A stretch of DNA of 64,000 bases from a virus. Of this stretch, positions 43,234 to 51,469 are shown one piece after another. The position numbers were made by a program, and so were the translations under genes. Numbering within the stretch: position 1 is the first letter of the stretch; each line of letters begins with the position of its first letter. Below the pieces are notes generated by a model. The model did not search any database, was not told where the DNA came from, and worked only from the letters and a program-made list of their open reading frames with translations. The DNA lies in the IMG/VR virus record IMGVR_UViG_3300019760_000001, positions 1 to 64,000 of that record; one strand, written 5' to 3'.

Positions 43234-44298
43234 CTAAACTAACGGATTGCCGTCAGTGTCACAGTCTCTGAAGTTGAGACCTACGGGTTTTGTGGGCTTC
43301 CCTGAGTCCGAATAAGATTCAAACTCAACAGTTAGCCATTTGCCAATATTATGAACAGCTACGGTTGCGTCCTTAAGACGTTCAAATGCCGTACCCTTCC
43401 GCTTCACTGAAAAGTCACCACCATCAGATGCACATGTGTACACTGGATGACCATACTTGTCCAGCTTGTAACCAGTAACCAAGAACTCCTTGTCCAGTGC
43501 TACCTTCATCTTGAAAGCTGAATTGGACCTGGTGTTATATTCGTAGATACAATCTGCATTACGAATGATAATACCCTCGTAACCCTGTTCGACCGCTAAG
43601 TCGTGTAGTTCCTGCAGTTCCTCGTGAGAGTTTGCTAGAACAGCTGGGACAATATGAGGGTAATCAGTGTTGATTAACTGAGCAATTCGTTGTGCGTAAG
43701 TACCACCCAAGTTCGGTGCGTCAAACACATGGAACTCAAGTAAACCCGACTCAGGTTTTGGCTTCTTCACGTAACTGGTGATCTTCTGTAAGGAAGTACC
43801 GTGTACATAAAGTTCACCATTCAATGCGTCAGTGCCAAGGTCTGACATCAGCTTGCGAACTGATTGTTCAATGTGTGGTATGCGAGGATACTCCTCTCCA
43901 CCACGACTGAGTAAAGTAAGTTCGGTGCCAAGACGTTCCTCTGCGTTAACACCATTCAACTTGCGTGACACGTAACAAGGGAACTTGACCTTCGACTTGT
44001 GTTTCCAATAATCGTTGACCTTCATTGGTGTTTTGGTTGATTGTTCGCCAGATGGGTCGGTAGTGTAACCAGACTTCATCTTCTTTGCGTGCTTCGACTT
44101 GGCCTCCAGTACAGCTTGTTCGGCTGCAGTAGTTTCGTTTGATCTGCCAATGTTCTTCCCAAAAGACTCAGTGCGGTACTCGACTAACTTGCCGCCAACT
44201 TGACCTTGGGTTGCGATAACAAAAGCTCCATCAGTCGTCACAGACCATTGCTGGACTTTGCCGTTAGAGGGGCTGAGTTTGTATAGTGTGCTAAGCAT
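43234..44298 (-). CDS. ATP-dependent DNA ligase
   Basis: A 354-residue enzyme that seals nicks. Adenylation motif I is KLNG with Lys113 (KxDG type with Asn). Motif III is in ALNGELYVHG, motif IV in YEGIIIRN, and motif V in FKMKVALDKEF. The first 75 residues (QQWSVTTDGAFVIATQGQVGGK) look like a WGR domain, a nucleic-acid binding fold rare in small phage ligases. A C-terminal OB fold follows (KWLTVEFESYSDSGKP). ATG 44298 has AAGGAG upstream and overlaps DHFR by 8 bases; an upstream in-frame extension lies inside DHFR and is rejected. Confidence 0.85.
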   Translation of the reverse strand: MLSTLYKLSPSNGKVQQWSVTTDGAFVIATQGQVGGKLVEYRTESFGKNIGRSNETTAAEQAVLEAKSKHAKKMKSGYTTDPSGEQSTKTPMKVNDYWKHKSKVKFPCYVSRKLNGVNAEERLGTELTLLSRGGEEYPRIPHIEQSVRKLMSDLGTDALNGELYVHGTSLQKITSYVKKPKPESGLLEFHVFDAPNLGGTYAQRIAQLINTDYPHIVPAVLANSHEELQELHDLAVEQGYEGIIIRNADCIYEYNTRSNSAFKMKVALDKEFLVTGYKLDKYGHPVYTCASDGGDFSVKRKGTAFERLKDATVAVHNIGKWLTVEFESYSDSGKPTKPVGLNFRDCDTDGNPLV

Positions 44299-44794
44299 GT
44301 TTGCTCCTTGTGTATTTGCGATAAGTCCAACTAGGACCGCCATCAGTAAATGGATGCGAGATGTCCGGTCTGGTATACACTGGCATACCACCGTCAGTCC
44401 ACTCGTCACCGATTTCCGGGAAGAATGTGTCAGCTTCACCAGTCCAATTCATGTGTGAAATATGAAGTTCATCAGCTAAAGGTAGAGCTTGCTCATAGAT
44501 TGAGGCTCCACCGATGATGAATACTTCGTCAGAAGGAGTACCTAACAAGGCATCCTCAATGGAGTGTACACGATTAACTCGGTTATCGTAAATTGGTTTA
44601 GATGATACGACATAGTGAGGTCTACCAGGTAAAATACCGGGTAATGACTCGAATGTCTTACGTCCCATGATGATTGGTTTGCCTAAAGTCAGTTGCTTGA
44701 AGTGCTCCAAGTCAGACTCCGACTTCCACAGTAGTTGGTTGTTTAGACCGATTTCGTTGTTCTTGCCGATTGCTGCAATAATTGATATTTTCAT
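44291..44794 (-). CDS. folA: Dihydrofolate reductase
   Basis: A 167-residue enzyme that reduces dihydrofolate, needed to recycle folate used by ThyA. The start KISIIAAIGKNNEIGLNNQLLW, the NADPH-binding GRKTFESLPGILPGRPHYVVS, and FIIGGASIYEQALPLADELHISH are all diagnostic. It overlaps the ligase and the upstream gene, so they form one translational chain. Confidence 0.93.
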   Translation of the reverse strand: MKISIIAAIGKNNEIGLNNQLLWKSESDLEHFKQLTLGKPIIMGRKTFESLPGILPGRPHYVVSSKPIYDNRVNRVHSIEDALLGTPSDEVFIIGGASIYEQALPLADELHISHMNWTGEADTFFPEIGDEWTDGGMPVYTRPDISHPFTDGGPSWTYRKYTRSKHA

Positions 44795-45090
44795 AAGAAA
44801 TGTCTCCTAAGCTTTCCGCAAATAGCAGAATCCATACCAGATCCAAAGTTATACGTCAAAAACTCAGAAAGTTCTATATATTCTTCGTCTTTCCAGCCGG
44901 CTTGTAGAACACTATAAATAGCGTCTCTAAACCAAAGAGATTGAGAATCAACGTCTATTGCTATTAGGTCGCCATAACAATCACCCTGCGTAAAATTACA
45001 TTTTGAGTTTTTTAGCTTAATTGGAATAGTGTATCCTCCGTATTCTTCATCAGGCTTTATTTGTTCTTTTAAGTCAATTATAAATTTCAT
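44791..45090 (-). CDS. Hypothetical protein
   Basis: A 99-residue protein (MKFIIDLKEQIKPDEEYGGYTIPIK...) overlapping DHFR by 4 bases. A helix-rich end includes two Cys. Not recognised. The 129 bases upstream (45091-45219) contain an A/T run and no gene. Confidence 0.55.
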   Translation of the reverse strand: MKFIIDLKEQIKPDEEYGGYTIPIKLKNSKCNFTQGDCYGDLIAIDVDSQSLWFRDAIYSVLQAGWKDEEYIELSEFLTYNFGSGMDSAICGKLRRHFL

Positions 45091-45219
45091 ACTACTTCCT
45101 GTCCTATTGTTGAGATTATGTTAATTTTCATTAGAGCCCCTTTTTTTTATCGGTAAGAATTCATTACATTGTGATGCATGATCGTTAGCCGGTTCTATTT
45201 GACCACTTTTATCGTTCGT

Positions 45220-45456
45220 TCAAGGGTAATAAGTACCTCCATGACCGCTAGTACTAACACAGACTAACCATACACAGTTAATACACAGTCGTTTGTTATT
45301 ACTCATACCGCCATCCCCCACTTTGATTGCTGGAGTAACCAGTATAGGGAATTCTCTCTGTTTAGGTAAAAGTTTACCATACATCTTCGGAGGAGGTGAT
45401 CCGTCAGAAGTACAGTACTTCTTAGGTATCCTCAACTGTTCGATTGGTTGTGCCAT
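45220..45456 (-). CDS. Small Cys-containing hypothetical protein
   Basis: A 78-residue basic protein. ATG 45456 has AAGGGG upstream; a longer frame overlapping ThyA is rejected. The segment NNKRLCINCVWLV has a C-x-x-C pair, possibly metal-binding or redox. Function unknown. Confidence 0.5.
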   Translation of the reverse strand: MAQPIEQLRIPKKYCTSDGSPPPKMYGKLLPKQREFPILVTPAIKVGDGGMSNNKRLCINCVWLVCVSTSGHGGTYYP

Positions 45457-45466
45457 AGTTACCCCT

Positions 45467-46318
45467 TTATACCGCAAATGAGTATTTGATTGGTTCATGG
45501 CACTCGTACCCTTCGACATGAAAGTCATCCATAGTTACCCAAGTCTCCAAGTCCTCTAGTGACTTGATGTCAGGGTTAATATGTAACTTAGGTAATGGAA
45601 ATGGTTCACGTTTAAGTTGTACATCACGCATAAGTTCCAGTTGGTCCTCGTAGATGTGTGCGTTCACTATCTTGTGATAAGCTTTACCAGGTTTGTGTCC
45701 AGTAATCTGTGCTACAATAGCCAGAAAGAAGAATACCTGTACCTGGTTAAAGTTCAGTCCAAGTGGCACGTCGCAACTACGTTGATAGCTAGTTAAGTGA
45801 AGTGTATCACCGACTAGTGAAAACGTATGTGTGTGCATGCAAGGTCGTAAACAACCAATGTCAAATTCCCCAGGGTTGTAGAAAGTAACTATCTCCCCAC
45901 GATCATCAATACCATTAGACAGGTTAGTAATTACTTTACGTAATTGGTCCAAAGTAGATCCATCAGGCTTACGCCAAGACCTAGCTTGAATGCCATACAC
46001 TCGTCCCATATCGTCAGTACCAAGCCGAGCTGGGTTGTTAAGCCAGTCGAGGTTCAGGTTTGCGTTAGCGTCCCATGTCTTGGTACCAAGTTTACGGAAG
46101 TCCGCTGCATTAGAGTAGCCTCGGATGTACCCAAGAAACTCTGCAATAGCTGACTTGAAGTAAGACTTACGAGTAGTTAGTAGTGGGAACTTGTTACTCC
46201 CGACATCATATTCAAGATCTGCGTTTATTAGCGTAAGGCATCGTTTGCCAGTACGTTCGTTATCAACCCAAGTACCATCAGAGATAATTCGGTTACACAA
46301 GTCGAGATATTGCTTCAC
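45467..46318 (-). CDS. thyA: Thymidylate synthase family protein
   Basis: A 283-residue enzyme making dTMP (or a modified dUMP) with methylene-tetrahydrofolate. [35 protein letters not shown], the catalytic Cys160 in [23 protein letters not shown] with Arg180, Asp183 and Asn191, and [12 protein letters not shown] are family motifs. The residue after the nucleophile is Met where most ThyA have His. The GTG start at 46318 gives MKQYLDL, the usual ThyA beginning, and overlaps the tiny upstream frame as GTGA. The dUMP-specific Asn is kept. Confidence 0.9.
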   Translation of the reverse strand: MKQYLDLCNRIISDGTWVDNERTGKRCLTLINADLEYDVGSNKFPLLTTRKSYFKSAIAEFLGYIRGYSNAADFRKLGTKTWDANANLNLDWLNNPARLGTDDMGRVYGIQARSWRKPDGSTLDQLRKVITNLSNGIDDRGEIVTFYNPGEFDIGCLRPCMHTHTFSLVGDTLHLTSYQRSCDVPLGLNFNQVQVFFFLAIVAQITGHKPGKAYHKIVNAHIYEDQLELMRDVQLKREPFPLPKLHINPDIKSLEDLETWVTMDDFHVEGYECHEPIKYSFAV

Positions 46319-46401
46319 GACACTAACCAAACGATTGATACAGCTGAAGCCGAAATAACTGCTGTTGCTGCGTAAATGTTGTCAAATAAATTAACTATCA
46401 T
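46315..46401 (-). CDS. 28-residue micro-protein coupled to thyA
   Basis: A short frame from ATG 46401 to TGA 46315, with GGAAC upstream. The peptide ([20 protein letters not shown]...) is hydrophobic. Its stop overlaps the thyA GTG (GTGA), and its start overlaps the end of the preceding gene. It probably provides translational coupling for a thyA start lacking a Shine-Dalgarno. Confidence 0.5.
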   Translation of the reverse strand: MIVNLFDNIYAATAVISASAVSIVWLVS

Positions 46402-46822
46402 GTTGTTCCTTTACATCGATTTGACGAATAAGCTCATCGATGATGTGCTTGCATTTGGTTAAGTCCTGCTTACGTGAGTCCCGTGTGTTAGTACGAATAA
46501 TACGCTTAATAACATCACATTCCATGTAATTTAGGTCAGGGTTGCCTAAGAAGATGGTCCAAGGTTGGATTAACTTGCTAGAATAATCAGATTGCCCCAC
46601 ATGAGTGCCTCTCACGTCAGATGGGATAAGCCCTAAGTAGTTGAGCTGATCATACAATGAAGTTGGGATTTCCGACATAGAAACAGTTGGCTCAGCTGCT
46701 ATTTGGCTCGGATGAACGTAGTGCAAAAAAGGCGTAACCTCGACTAGTTCGGTGTGCTCGGCATGGTATGCAGTTGCTGCATGACCGGTTAGTTGTGTTC
46801 CGTTGTGGTCAATTACTGTCAT
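46391..46822 (-). CDS. DUF3310-like protein
   Basis: A 143-residue protein. The C-terminal half (QPWTIFLGNPDLNYMECDVIKRIIRTNTRD then LTKCKHIIDELIRQID) follows the DUF3310 pattern of small phage proteins placed among nucleotide enzymes. The N-terminal half (HAATAYHAEHTELVEV...) is less conserved. The molecular role of DUF3310 is unknown. AAGGAG precedes the ATG. Confidence 0.6.
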   Translation of the reverse strand: MTVIDHNGTQLTGHAATAYHAEHTELVEVTPFLHYVHPSQIAAEPTVSMSEIPTSLYDQLNYLGLIPSDVRGTHVGQSDYSSKLIQPWTIFLGNPDLNYMECDVIKRIIRTNTRDSRKQDLTKCKHIIDELIRQIDVKEQHDS

Positions 46823-47043
46823 TTAAGCTCCTTAAGTACGTCTTGGTTATGTTTGATTGCTTTGTGTACCTTCGCAATCCTGTCCTCATCTCTGCTGTCC
46901 ATTGGCTCCTCATACAACTCGGCTATCAGATCTTTAGCAAGTTCATGCTTAAGAGTGATTGCTTCGAAGTAGTTGAGTTGCATAAGACGTTCAGGTTCGA
47001 TACCATACAAATAAAATGTAGTTGTCACAGCATAGACTCCCAT
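46819..47043 (-). CDS. Hypothetical helical protein
   Basis: A 74-residue charged protein (LMQLNYFEAITLKHELAKDLIAELYEEP). Two starts are plausible: ATG 47043, inside the NrdB end, or GTG 47028, which would overlap the NrdB stop as GTGA. Function unknown. Confidence 0.55.
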   Translation of the reverse strand: MGVYAVTTTFYLYGIEPERLMQLNYFEAITLKHELAKDLIAELYEEPMDSRDEDRIAKVHKAIKHNQDVLKELK

Positions 47044-48149
47044 TCCTCATTCGAGATGTCAGTGTCGACGATACCAAGTAAATAATTACCAGATGTCTTC
47101 TCTTTCTGAGCAGTTTGTATGTTCGATGGTTTGCTGTACTTACTAGCCCAAATACATGGGTTAGGCAGCTTCTCTACGATTGGCGGTTGCTGTACAGACA
47201 TCATAACTGAGTGTAAGTTAGAAGTTACGAATTGCTTCATAATTGCTTCATTAACACCCATTAGTCGTGCATTGTCTCTGAATAGGTGGTCAATCCACAT
47301 GTAATCAGCTTCAATAGCATCTCTGTACAGTTGGTCAATCTCATCAGAACACTCAACAAAGATGTAGGCCCACTCAGGGTCTTTACGTAATCGATTAAGT
47401 AAATTAACCGACATAGCGTAATGCCCAGCTTCGTCCTGTGCAATTTTGCTAATAATGTCAGCAGTAACTGAGTAAAGTCCGTTTTCCTTGAAAGCAAAGC
47501 TAGTAAGGAATGAAGACTTGAACAGAACTGCTTCCAGAATGTTGAGTGCAAATAATGACATAACGATTGACTTCATGTGCTTCGCTTTGTCGTAGCCAAC
47601 GTTGATTAACTCACCATTGTCATCAAACTCTGTGCTAAGGATCATCTTACAGTTCCATCGAACAGTATCTTCGAAACAATCCAGTACCGATTTAGCTCGA
47701 TCCTGGATTGCCGGGTTGATCATGATATCGTCAAAGATTGCCTTTGCGTCAACTGGTAAACCCTTCAGGATGTCTGCATAAGACTGTGAGTGAATGTTGT
47801 TCTCGAAGAAAGCATGTTGATACCACCAAGACTCCAGTTGAGGATTAGTAGTGATTGGTATAAATACTTCAGCTACTGTCCTTGCTGCTACTGAGTCGAG
47901 CGTAGTTTGGAATTTAAGATTCTCCATAAATAAGTTATTCAGTACAGTCCCACAAGCTAAGTGATCCTTACCGTCCTTCTTTGGACTGAAGTCACCTGAG
48001 AACCATAGTTTACCGATGGCATCTGCTGTGTTTTTGCTGATTGTTGGTTCGATTGATAAATCAAGTCGTGATATGTTCCTACCGGCACCAAGAAACAGTG
48101 GCTGATTAGTGAAGTCGATTGGTTCGTTGTTGAATAAGTGATTACTCAT
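47025..48149 (-). CDS. nrdB: Ribonucleotide reductase small subunit, class Ia
   Basis: A 374-residue diiron-tyrosyl radical protein, partner of NrdA. Asp85 in TLDSV, Tyr124 in IHSQSY, Glu in LEAVLFKSSF, and the E-x-x-H of AQDEAGH match the family's metal and radical residues. In the first E-x-x-H region the sequence is FENNIHSQSY: the Glu is four residues before His120 instead of three, an unusual spacing. The gene lies in a block with NrdA, ThyA and DHFR for dNTP production. Confidence 0.92.
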   Translation of the reverse strand: MSNHLFNNEPIDFTNQPLFLGAGRNISRLDLSIEPTISKNTADAIGKLWFSGDFSPKKDGKDHLACGTVLNNLFMENLKFQTTLDSVAARTVAEVFIPITTNPQLESWWYQHAFFENNIHSQSYADILKGLPVDAKAIFDDIMINPAIQDRAKSVLDCFEDTVRWNCKMILSTEFDDNGELINVGYDKAKHMKSIVMSLFALNILEAVLFKSSFLTSFAFKENGLYSVTADIISKIAQDEAGHYAMSVNLLNRLRKDPEWAYIFVECSDEIDQLYRDAIEADYMWIDHLFRDNARLMGVNEAIMKQFVTSNLHSVMMSVQQPPIVEKLPNPCIWASKYSKPSNIQTAQKEKTSGNYLLGIVDTDISNEEWESML

Positions 48150-48309
48150 CGTTTGCTCCTATAATGTGCTGGTATTCATAATTATAGAACTCGCTAACAC
48201 AGACAGGTTCTCCTGAATTGGTATAGTCGAAATCCTGTATATAGTAGTTGTATTCTCTAATTAGCCTACATAGATCCTCGTAGTCTAAATCATCTTCATA
48301 GTCCATCAT
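48142..48309 (-). CDS. Small acidic protein between NrdA and NrdB
   Basis: A 55-residue, Tyr/Asp/Glu-rich protein (MMDYEDDLDYEDLCRLIREYNYY...). ATG 48309 overlaps the NrdA stop (ATGA), and its end overlaps NrdB. This spot in other phages holds a glutaredoxin, but this protein has no C-x-x-C. Function unknown. Confidence 0.55.
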   Translation of the reverse strand: MMDYEDDLDYEDLCRLIREYNYYIQDFDYTNSGEPVCVSEFYNYEYQHIIGANDE

Positions 48310-50522
48310 ACTGAACATCCTCCTGATCCACAAGCGTCTGTGGTTAATTCTACCTCATCAGGTAGTTTGGTATTCTGGTAGTATCTACCTTTCACACCAT
48401 AGTACTTAGCTAACATCAAGTCAGATACAACTGCTTTGGCTTTCACTTTTCCGTTATGCCACTCAGGGTTGTAAAAAGTGTTTGCTGAGATTCCTTTGTC
48501 CATCCACTTCTGTGTAACAGCTACGTTCTTCAAGAATCTAGTGTTAATATCAGAAGTGTCATAGACAAAATCGTACTTATCAGCCAACCTAATACAATCC
48601 GGTGCAAATTGCTTGTAGTTAGTACCAGCTTTGTCCTTGATTGTCAATAAGTTCCTAATAGGCTCAAGACCAGTTGTTTGGTTCGATGGACCCGCAGATG
48701 TTTCTGCAGGAGGTACCATAGATAGACCACAATTGTACATACCGTGAATTAAGATTTGGTTTTCAAGCCAGTCCCAGTCACAATACGGCACTGAAGTACA
48801 TAGTTCGTCGACAGTACGCTTGTACCTAGATAAAGGTAAAAGCTTATCGTGGAACTCGAAACCAGGTGCAGCACCAAGTTCAGATGCCAGTTCCATAGAA
48901 GCAACATGCAGACCGAATGAAAAATGCTCCATCCACTCGTTATGTGCCTCAAGTGCAGCTGATTGACCGTATCGTAGGCCCTGATTAGCTAACCAAAATG
49001 CGTGATTCGATAGTCCGATACCAATATCCCTATACATAGCAACAAATGCGTTTGCTTGAGATGTTGGGTGGACTTGTCTTGTCATGATGTGCGATTGTGC
49101 CCTAACCAATAGATTAGTCACATGAGGTAATCTGTCGATTCCTACAGTTCCCTGGTTAACATTACCAAGTACACATACACCAATATCAGGTGAATCAGGC
49201 TTAGCTGGGTCCAGTGGCTCAACACCAGTCATGTATTCGATACATATGTTAGCCATAGTAATAGGCCTAGTGATGTTCGAGTTTGAGTTCATTTCATCCA
49301 CATTAAGTACATAATAAGACGATGTTTCCGTAGATTCGACAGCAAGTATCCTGTTAAGGAGCTCTCTAGCATCAATCTGCGATGAGTGTAGTCCCTGTGC
49401 TTCCAATGACTCGTAGTACTCAGTAAATGCTCTCACATCATCCGAGTAGAAGTAATCAAGCAGTTTAGGTGCGTTTCTAACTGAAAATAGTGAGATTGGC
49501 TTGTTCTGCTTAGCTCTATCGTACACAAGTTGGTTTAGCTTAATACCATAAGATAGGTCGTTAATTCGATCCTCAACAGGCATACGAGGGGACTTCAGTG
49601 CGAAGATTTGCTCGATTTCTGGGTCGAAGAAGTTAACATAACCAGTGGCTGAACCTCTCCTACCGTTCTGTGATGCTTTTTGAATAGTTGAGTCAATTGA
49701 CTTAAGAATTGGTAATTTACCTGAATGGGCAATTCTCCCTTTCTTCACATTGTCCCCAATAGAAGCAACATCCGCAATATCTATACCAACTCCAGCAGAT
49801 GCTACAGTGTGACCAAGCAGTGCTTTGTCGGCTTCTTGCCAAGATGGGATATTGTCACCCATTCTGAATATGATACAAGATGCATAGTCAGTGTTGTCAG
49901 TTCGAAGTGCTCTCATTTCCGGTGAAGGTAGTGTGATGTCGAAGTTAGACAATGCTTCGTAGAAATCAATGATATACTTCATTGGTGTAACGTGATAATC
50001 CCTAAATATGTCTATAGCAATTGCCATGAACATAAACTGAGGTGTTTCATACTTACACACTCCATATCCGTTAATTAGTGCATCTAGCCCAGAACTAGTG
50101 AATGTAAAGTCCCTAGAATGGTCAATAACCTTCTCCAGTTCGTCATAATCCACATAATCTGCTCTAGGCAGAATGTTCTGTGAATAATGACCTGCATCAA
50201 CTCTGGCTTGTATGAAATCGGCAAGTGATTGAGGCTCAACTGAGTTGAAAACTCGTTTGTACAGTCGTTGTAACTTGAGGTTTCTGGCTACTTGGTCGTA
50301 GTTCGGGTTTCTCAAGTCTGCTAAATCGTCACATGTTTTGATAAATATGTCAGTGATGTAGCTAGTCTCAATTCCATCGAAGAAATGCAACTTCGACTGA
50401 ACTTCAACCTCCGACTGTGATACACCAGGGACACCTTCCATAGACCACTCAAGACTTGCTGAAGCTTTTGCTAGATCCAATGGTTCGGTAGTTCCGTCAT
50501 GCTTAACTACATTAATACTCAC
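48306..50522 (-). CDS. nrdA: Ribonucleotide reductase large subunit, class Ia (GTG start)
   Basis: A 738-residue enzyme that reduces ribonucleoside diphosphates. The first active-site Cys is in DYASCIIFRMGDN (about 215), the thiyl-radical Cys with Asn and Glu in MANICIEY (about 426), and the second redox Cys in CVLGNVNQG (about 448). The C-terminal tail ends ACGSGGCSV (Cys731, Cys736), able to pass electrons from thioredoxin or glutaredoxin. An ATP-cone is short or absent. The GTG lies two bases after the HU stop. Confidence 0.93.
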   Translation of the reverse strand: MSINVVKHDGTTEPLDLAKASASLEWSMEGVPGVSQSEVEVQSKLHFFDGIETSYITDIFIKTCDDLADLRNPNYDQVARNLKLQRLYKRVFNSVEPQSLADFIQARVDAGHYSQNILPRADYVDYDELEKVIDHSRDFTFTSSGLDALINGYGVCKYETPQFMFMAIAIDIFRDYHVTPMKYIIDFYEALSNFDITLPSPEMRALRTDNTDYASCIIFRMGDNIPSWQEADKALLGHTVASAGVGIDIADVASIGDNVKKGRIAHSGKLPILKSIDSTIQKASQNGRRGSATGYVNFFDPEIEQIFALKSPRMPVEDRINDLSYGIKLNQLVYDRAKQNKPISLFSVRNAPKLLDYFYSDDVRAFTEYYESLEAQGLHSSQIDARELLNRILAVESTETSSYYVLNVDEMNSNSNITRPITMANICIEYMTGVEPLDPAKPDSPDIGVCVLGNVNQGTVGIDRLPHVTNLLVRAQSHIMTRQVHPTSQANAFVAMYRDIGIGLSNHAFWLANQGLRYGQSAALEAHNEWMEHFSFGLHVASMELASELGAAPGFEFHDKLLPLSRYKRTVDELCTSVPYCDWDWLENQILIHGMYNCGLSMVPPAETSAGPSNQTTGLEPIRNLLTIKDKAGTNYKQFAPDCIRLADKYDFVYDTSDINTRFLKNVAVTQKWMDKGISANTFYNPEWHNGKVKAKAVVSDLMLAKYYGVKGRYYQNTKLPDEVELTTDACGSGGCSV

Positions 50523-50523
50523 T

Positions 50524-50796
50524 TTACTTAACCGCTTTTTTCAGCTTCGACCCAGCTTTAAACTTCGGTGAAACTGTTTCAGCAATTTGGATTTTGTCAC
50601 CAGTTGATGGGTTGATACCTTCTCTAGCAGCTCTTACACCAGTTGAGAATGTACCAAAACCGATAAACTGAACTGAGTCACCAGAAGCTAATGCATCTGT
50701 AATTGTACTTAATACCGCTTCAACTGCAGCCGCAGCGTCTTTTTTAGTCATTGTGTTCTTGTCCGCAACTTGTGCGATAAATTGTTGTTTGTTCAT
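50524..50796 (-). CDS. HU/IHF family DNA-binding protein
   Basis: A 90-residue nucleoid protein. The start MNKQQFIAQVADKNTMTKKDAAAAVEAVLSTI and the beta arms region FIGFGTFSTGVRAAREGINPSTGDKI with the C-terminal PKFKAGSKLKKAVK are clear HU signatures; the proline tip (NP) is present. It may bend phage DNA for replication or transcription. It has its own promoter-like site upstream. Confidence 0.93.
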   Translation of the reverse strand: MNKQQFIAQVADKNTMTKKDAAAAVEAVLSTITDALASGDSVQFIGFGTFSTGVRAAREGINPSTGDKIQIAETVSPKFKAGSKLKKAVK

Positions 50797-50826
50797 ATTT
50801 GTTTCCTTTAAAATTAATTGGTTGAG

Positions 50827-50848
50827 ATTATAGCTTACAAAAGCTTAA
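50827..50848 (-). promoter_or_regulatory. Putative promoter of the HU-NrdA-NrdB operon
   Basis: TTAAGCT (50848-50842), nine bases, TATAAT (50832-50827). AGCTT and AAGCT within this element can also pair around TTGT. It is 30 bases before the HU start. The rest of the gap 50797-50934 shows no gene. Confidence 0.65.
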
Positions 50849-50934
50849 TCCGAAAGAAGGACTTACATCAACTTAAATCCATTAAACTTACTTTGTGGTT
50901 ACACATGGTAGAGGTTGAAGTCGAATGCCAGATA

Positions 50935-51186
50935 TTAAGTCACTTTGATAAATGGTTTATCAGTTGGATTACTACGTAAAATACCGACTGTTAAGTCCAT
51001 AAACTTGTCTGGTCCCAACTCCTTTAGTTCATAGGATTGTCTGTAATAGATGCGAATACTCTCGTGGCTCATAAGTTCACACCACGAATCGTAGTCCATA
51101 GTAAGCACGGAAGGTTTGTGATTAGGCCCATGAGAGCAGTAAAACTCTTGCTCCAATTGGCGGATTGTGTTGATTATATCAGGCAC
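50935..51186 (-). CDS. Hypothetical protein (GTG start)
   Basis: An 83-residue protein (MPDIINTIRQLEQEFYCSHGPNHKP...) overlapping the upstream gene by 8 bases. It is not recognised. It ends the operon before the HU promoter. Confidence 0.55.
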   Translation of the reverse strand: MPDIINTIRQLEQEFYCSHGPNHKPSVLTMDYDSWCELMSHESIRIYYRQSYELKELGPDKFMDLTVGILRSNPTDKPFIKVT

Positions 51187-51370
51187 GGTACTGTCCTATT
51201 ACAAGATTACCATTATTGATAGTCACCATAGCAATCCTAGTCGGTTTGTGTGAATAGACAAACATTCGCACATCCTCTTTAGTTTGTGCTAATCTGATAG
51301 CCTCTTGTTCAGACACTTTTCCATAAATTTGGGGGAATGGATGGTCTTTATATGTTATGTTAATTTGCAT
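51179..51370 (-). CDS. Hypothetical small protein
   Basis: A 63-residue, beta-rich protein (MQINITYKDHPFPQIYGKVSEQEAIRLAQ). Shine-Dalgarno AAGGAG precedes the ATG. No family seen. Confidence 0.55.
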   Translation of the reverse strand: MQINITYKDHPFPQIYGKVSEQEAIRLAQTKEDVRMFVYSHKPTRIAMVTINNGNLVIGQYRA

Positions 51371-51379
51371 TTAATCTCC

Positions 51380-51469
51380 TTAACTTGTTATGTGCTGCAA
51401 AAATATTGCGCCAATAGCTGCTGCAACTCCTGCCCAAAATAGGTAAGGTTGGTGCTTAATCGGTATCAT
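51380..51469 (-). CDS. 29-residue membrane micro-protein
   Basis: A short frame with a strong Shine-Dalgarno (AAGGAGGAG) starting inside the end of the helicase gene. Residues about 9-25 (YLFWAGVAAAIGAIFL) form one membrane helix. The stop is followed at once by the Shine-Dalgarno of the next gene. Its good initiation signal argues that it is real. Confidence 0.55.
   Translation of the reverse strand: MIPIKHQPYLFWAGVAAAIGAIFLQHITS

Noticed and set aside
45091-45219. Intrinsic terminator at the T-run CCCCTTTTTTTT
   Set aside because: The run is on the plus strand, where no gene is transcribed, and no hairpin precedes it.
46315-46330. TTG start at 46330 for thyA
   Set aside because: It gives four extra residues before the MKQYL-type beginning and has no Shine-Dalgarno; the GTG at 46318 fits the family and overlaps the micro-gene stop.
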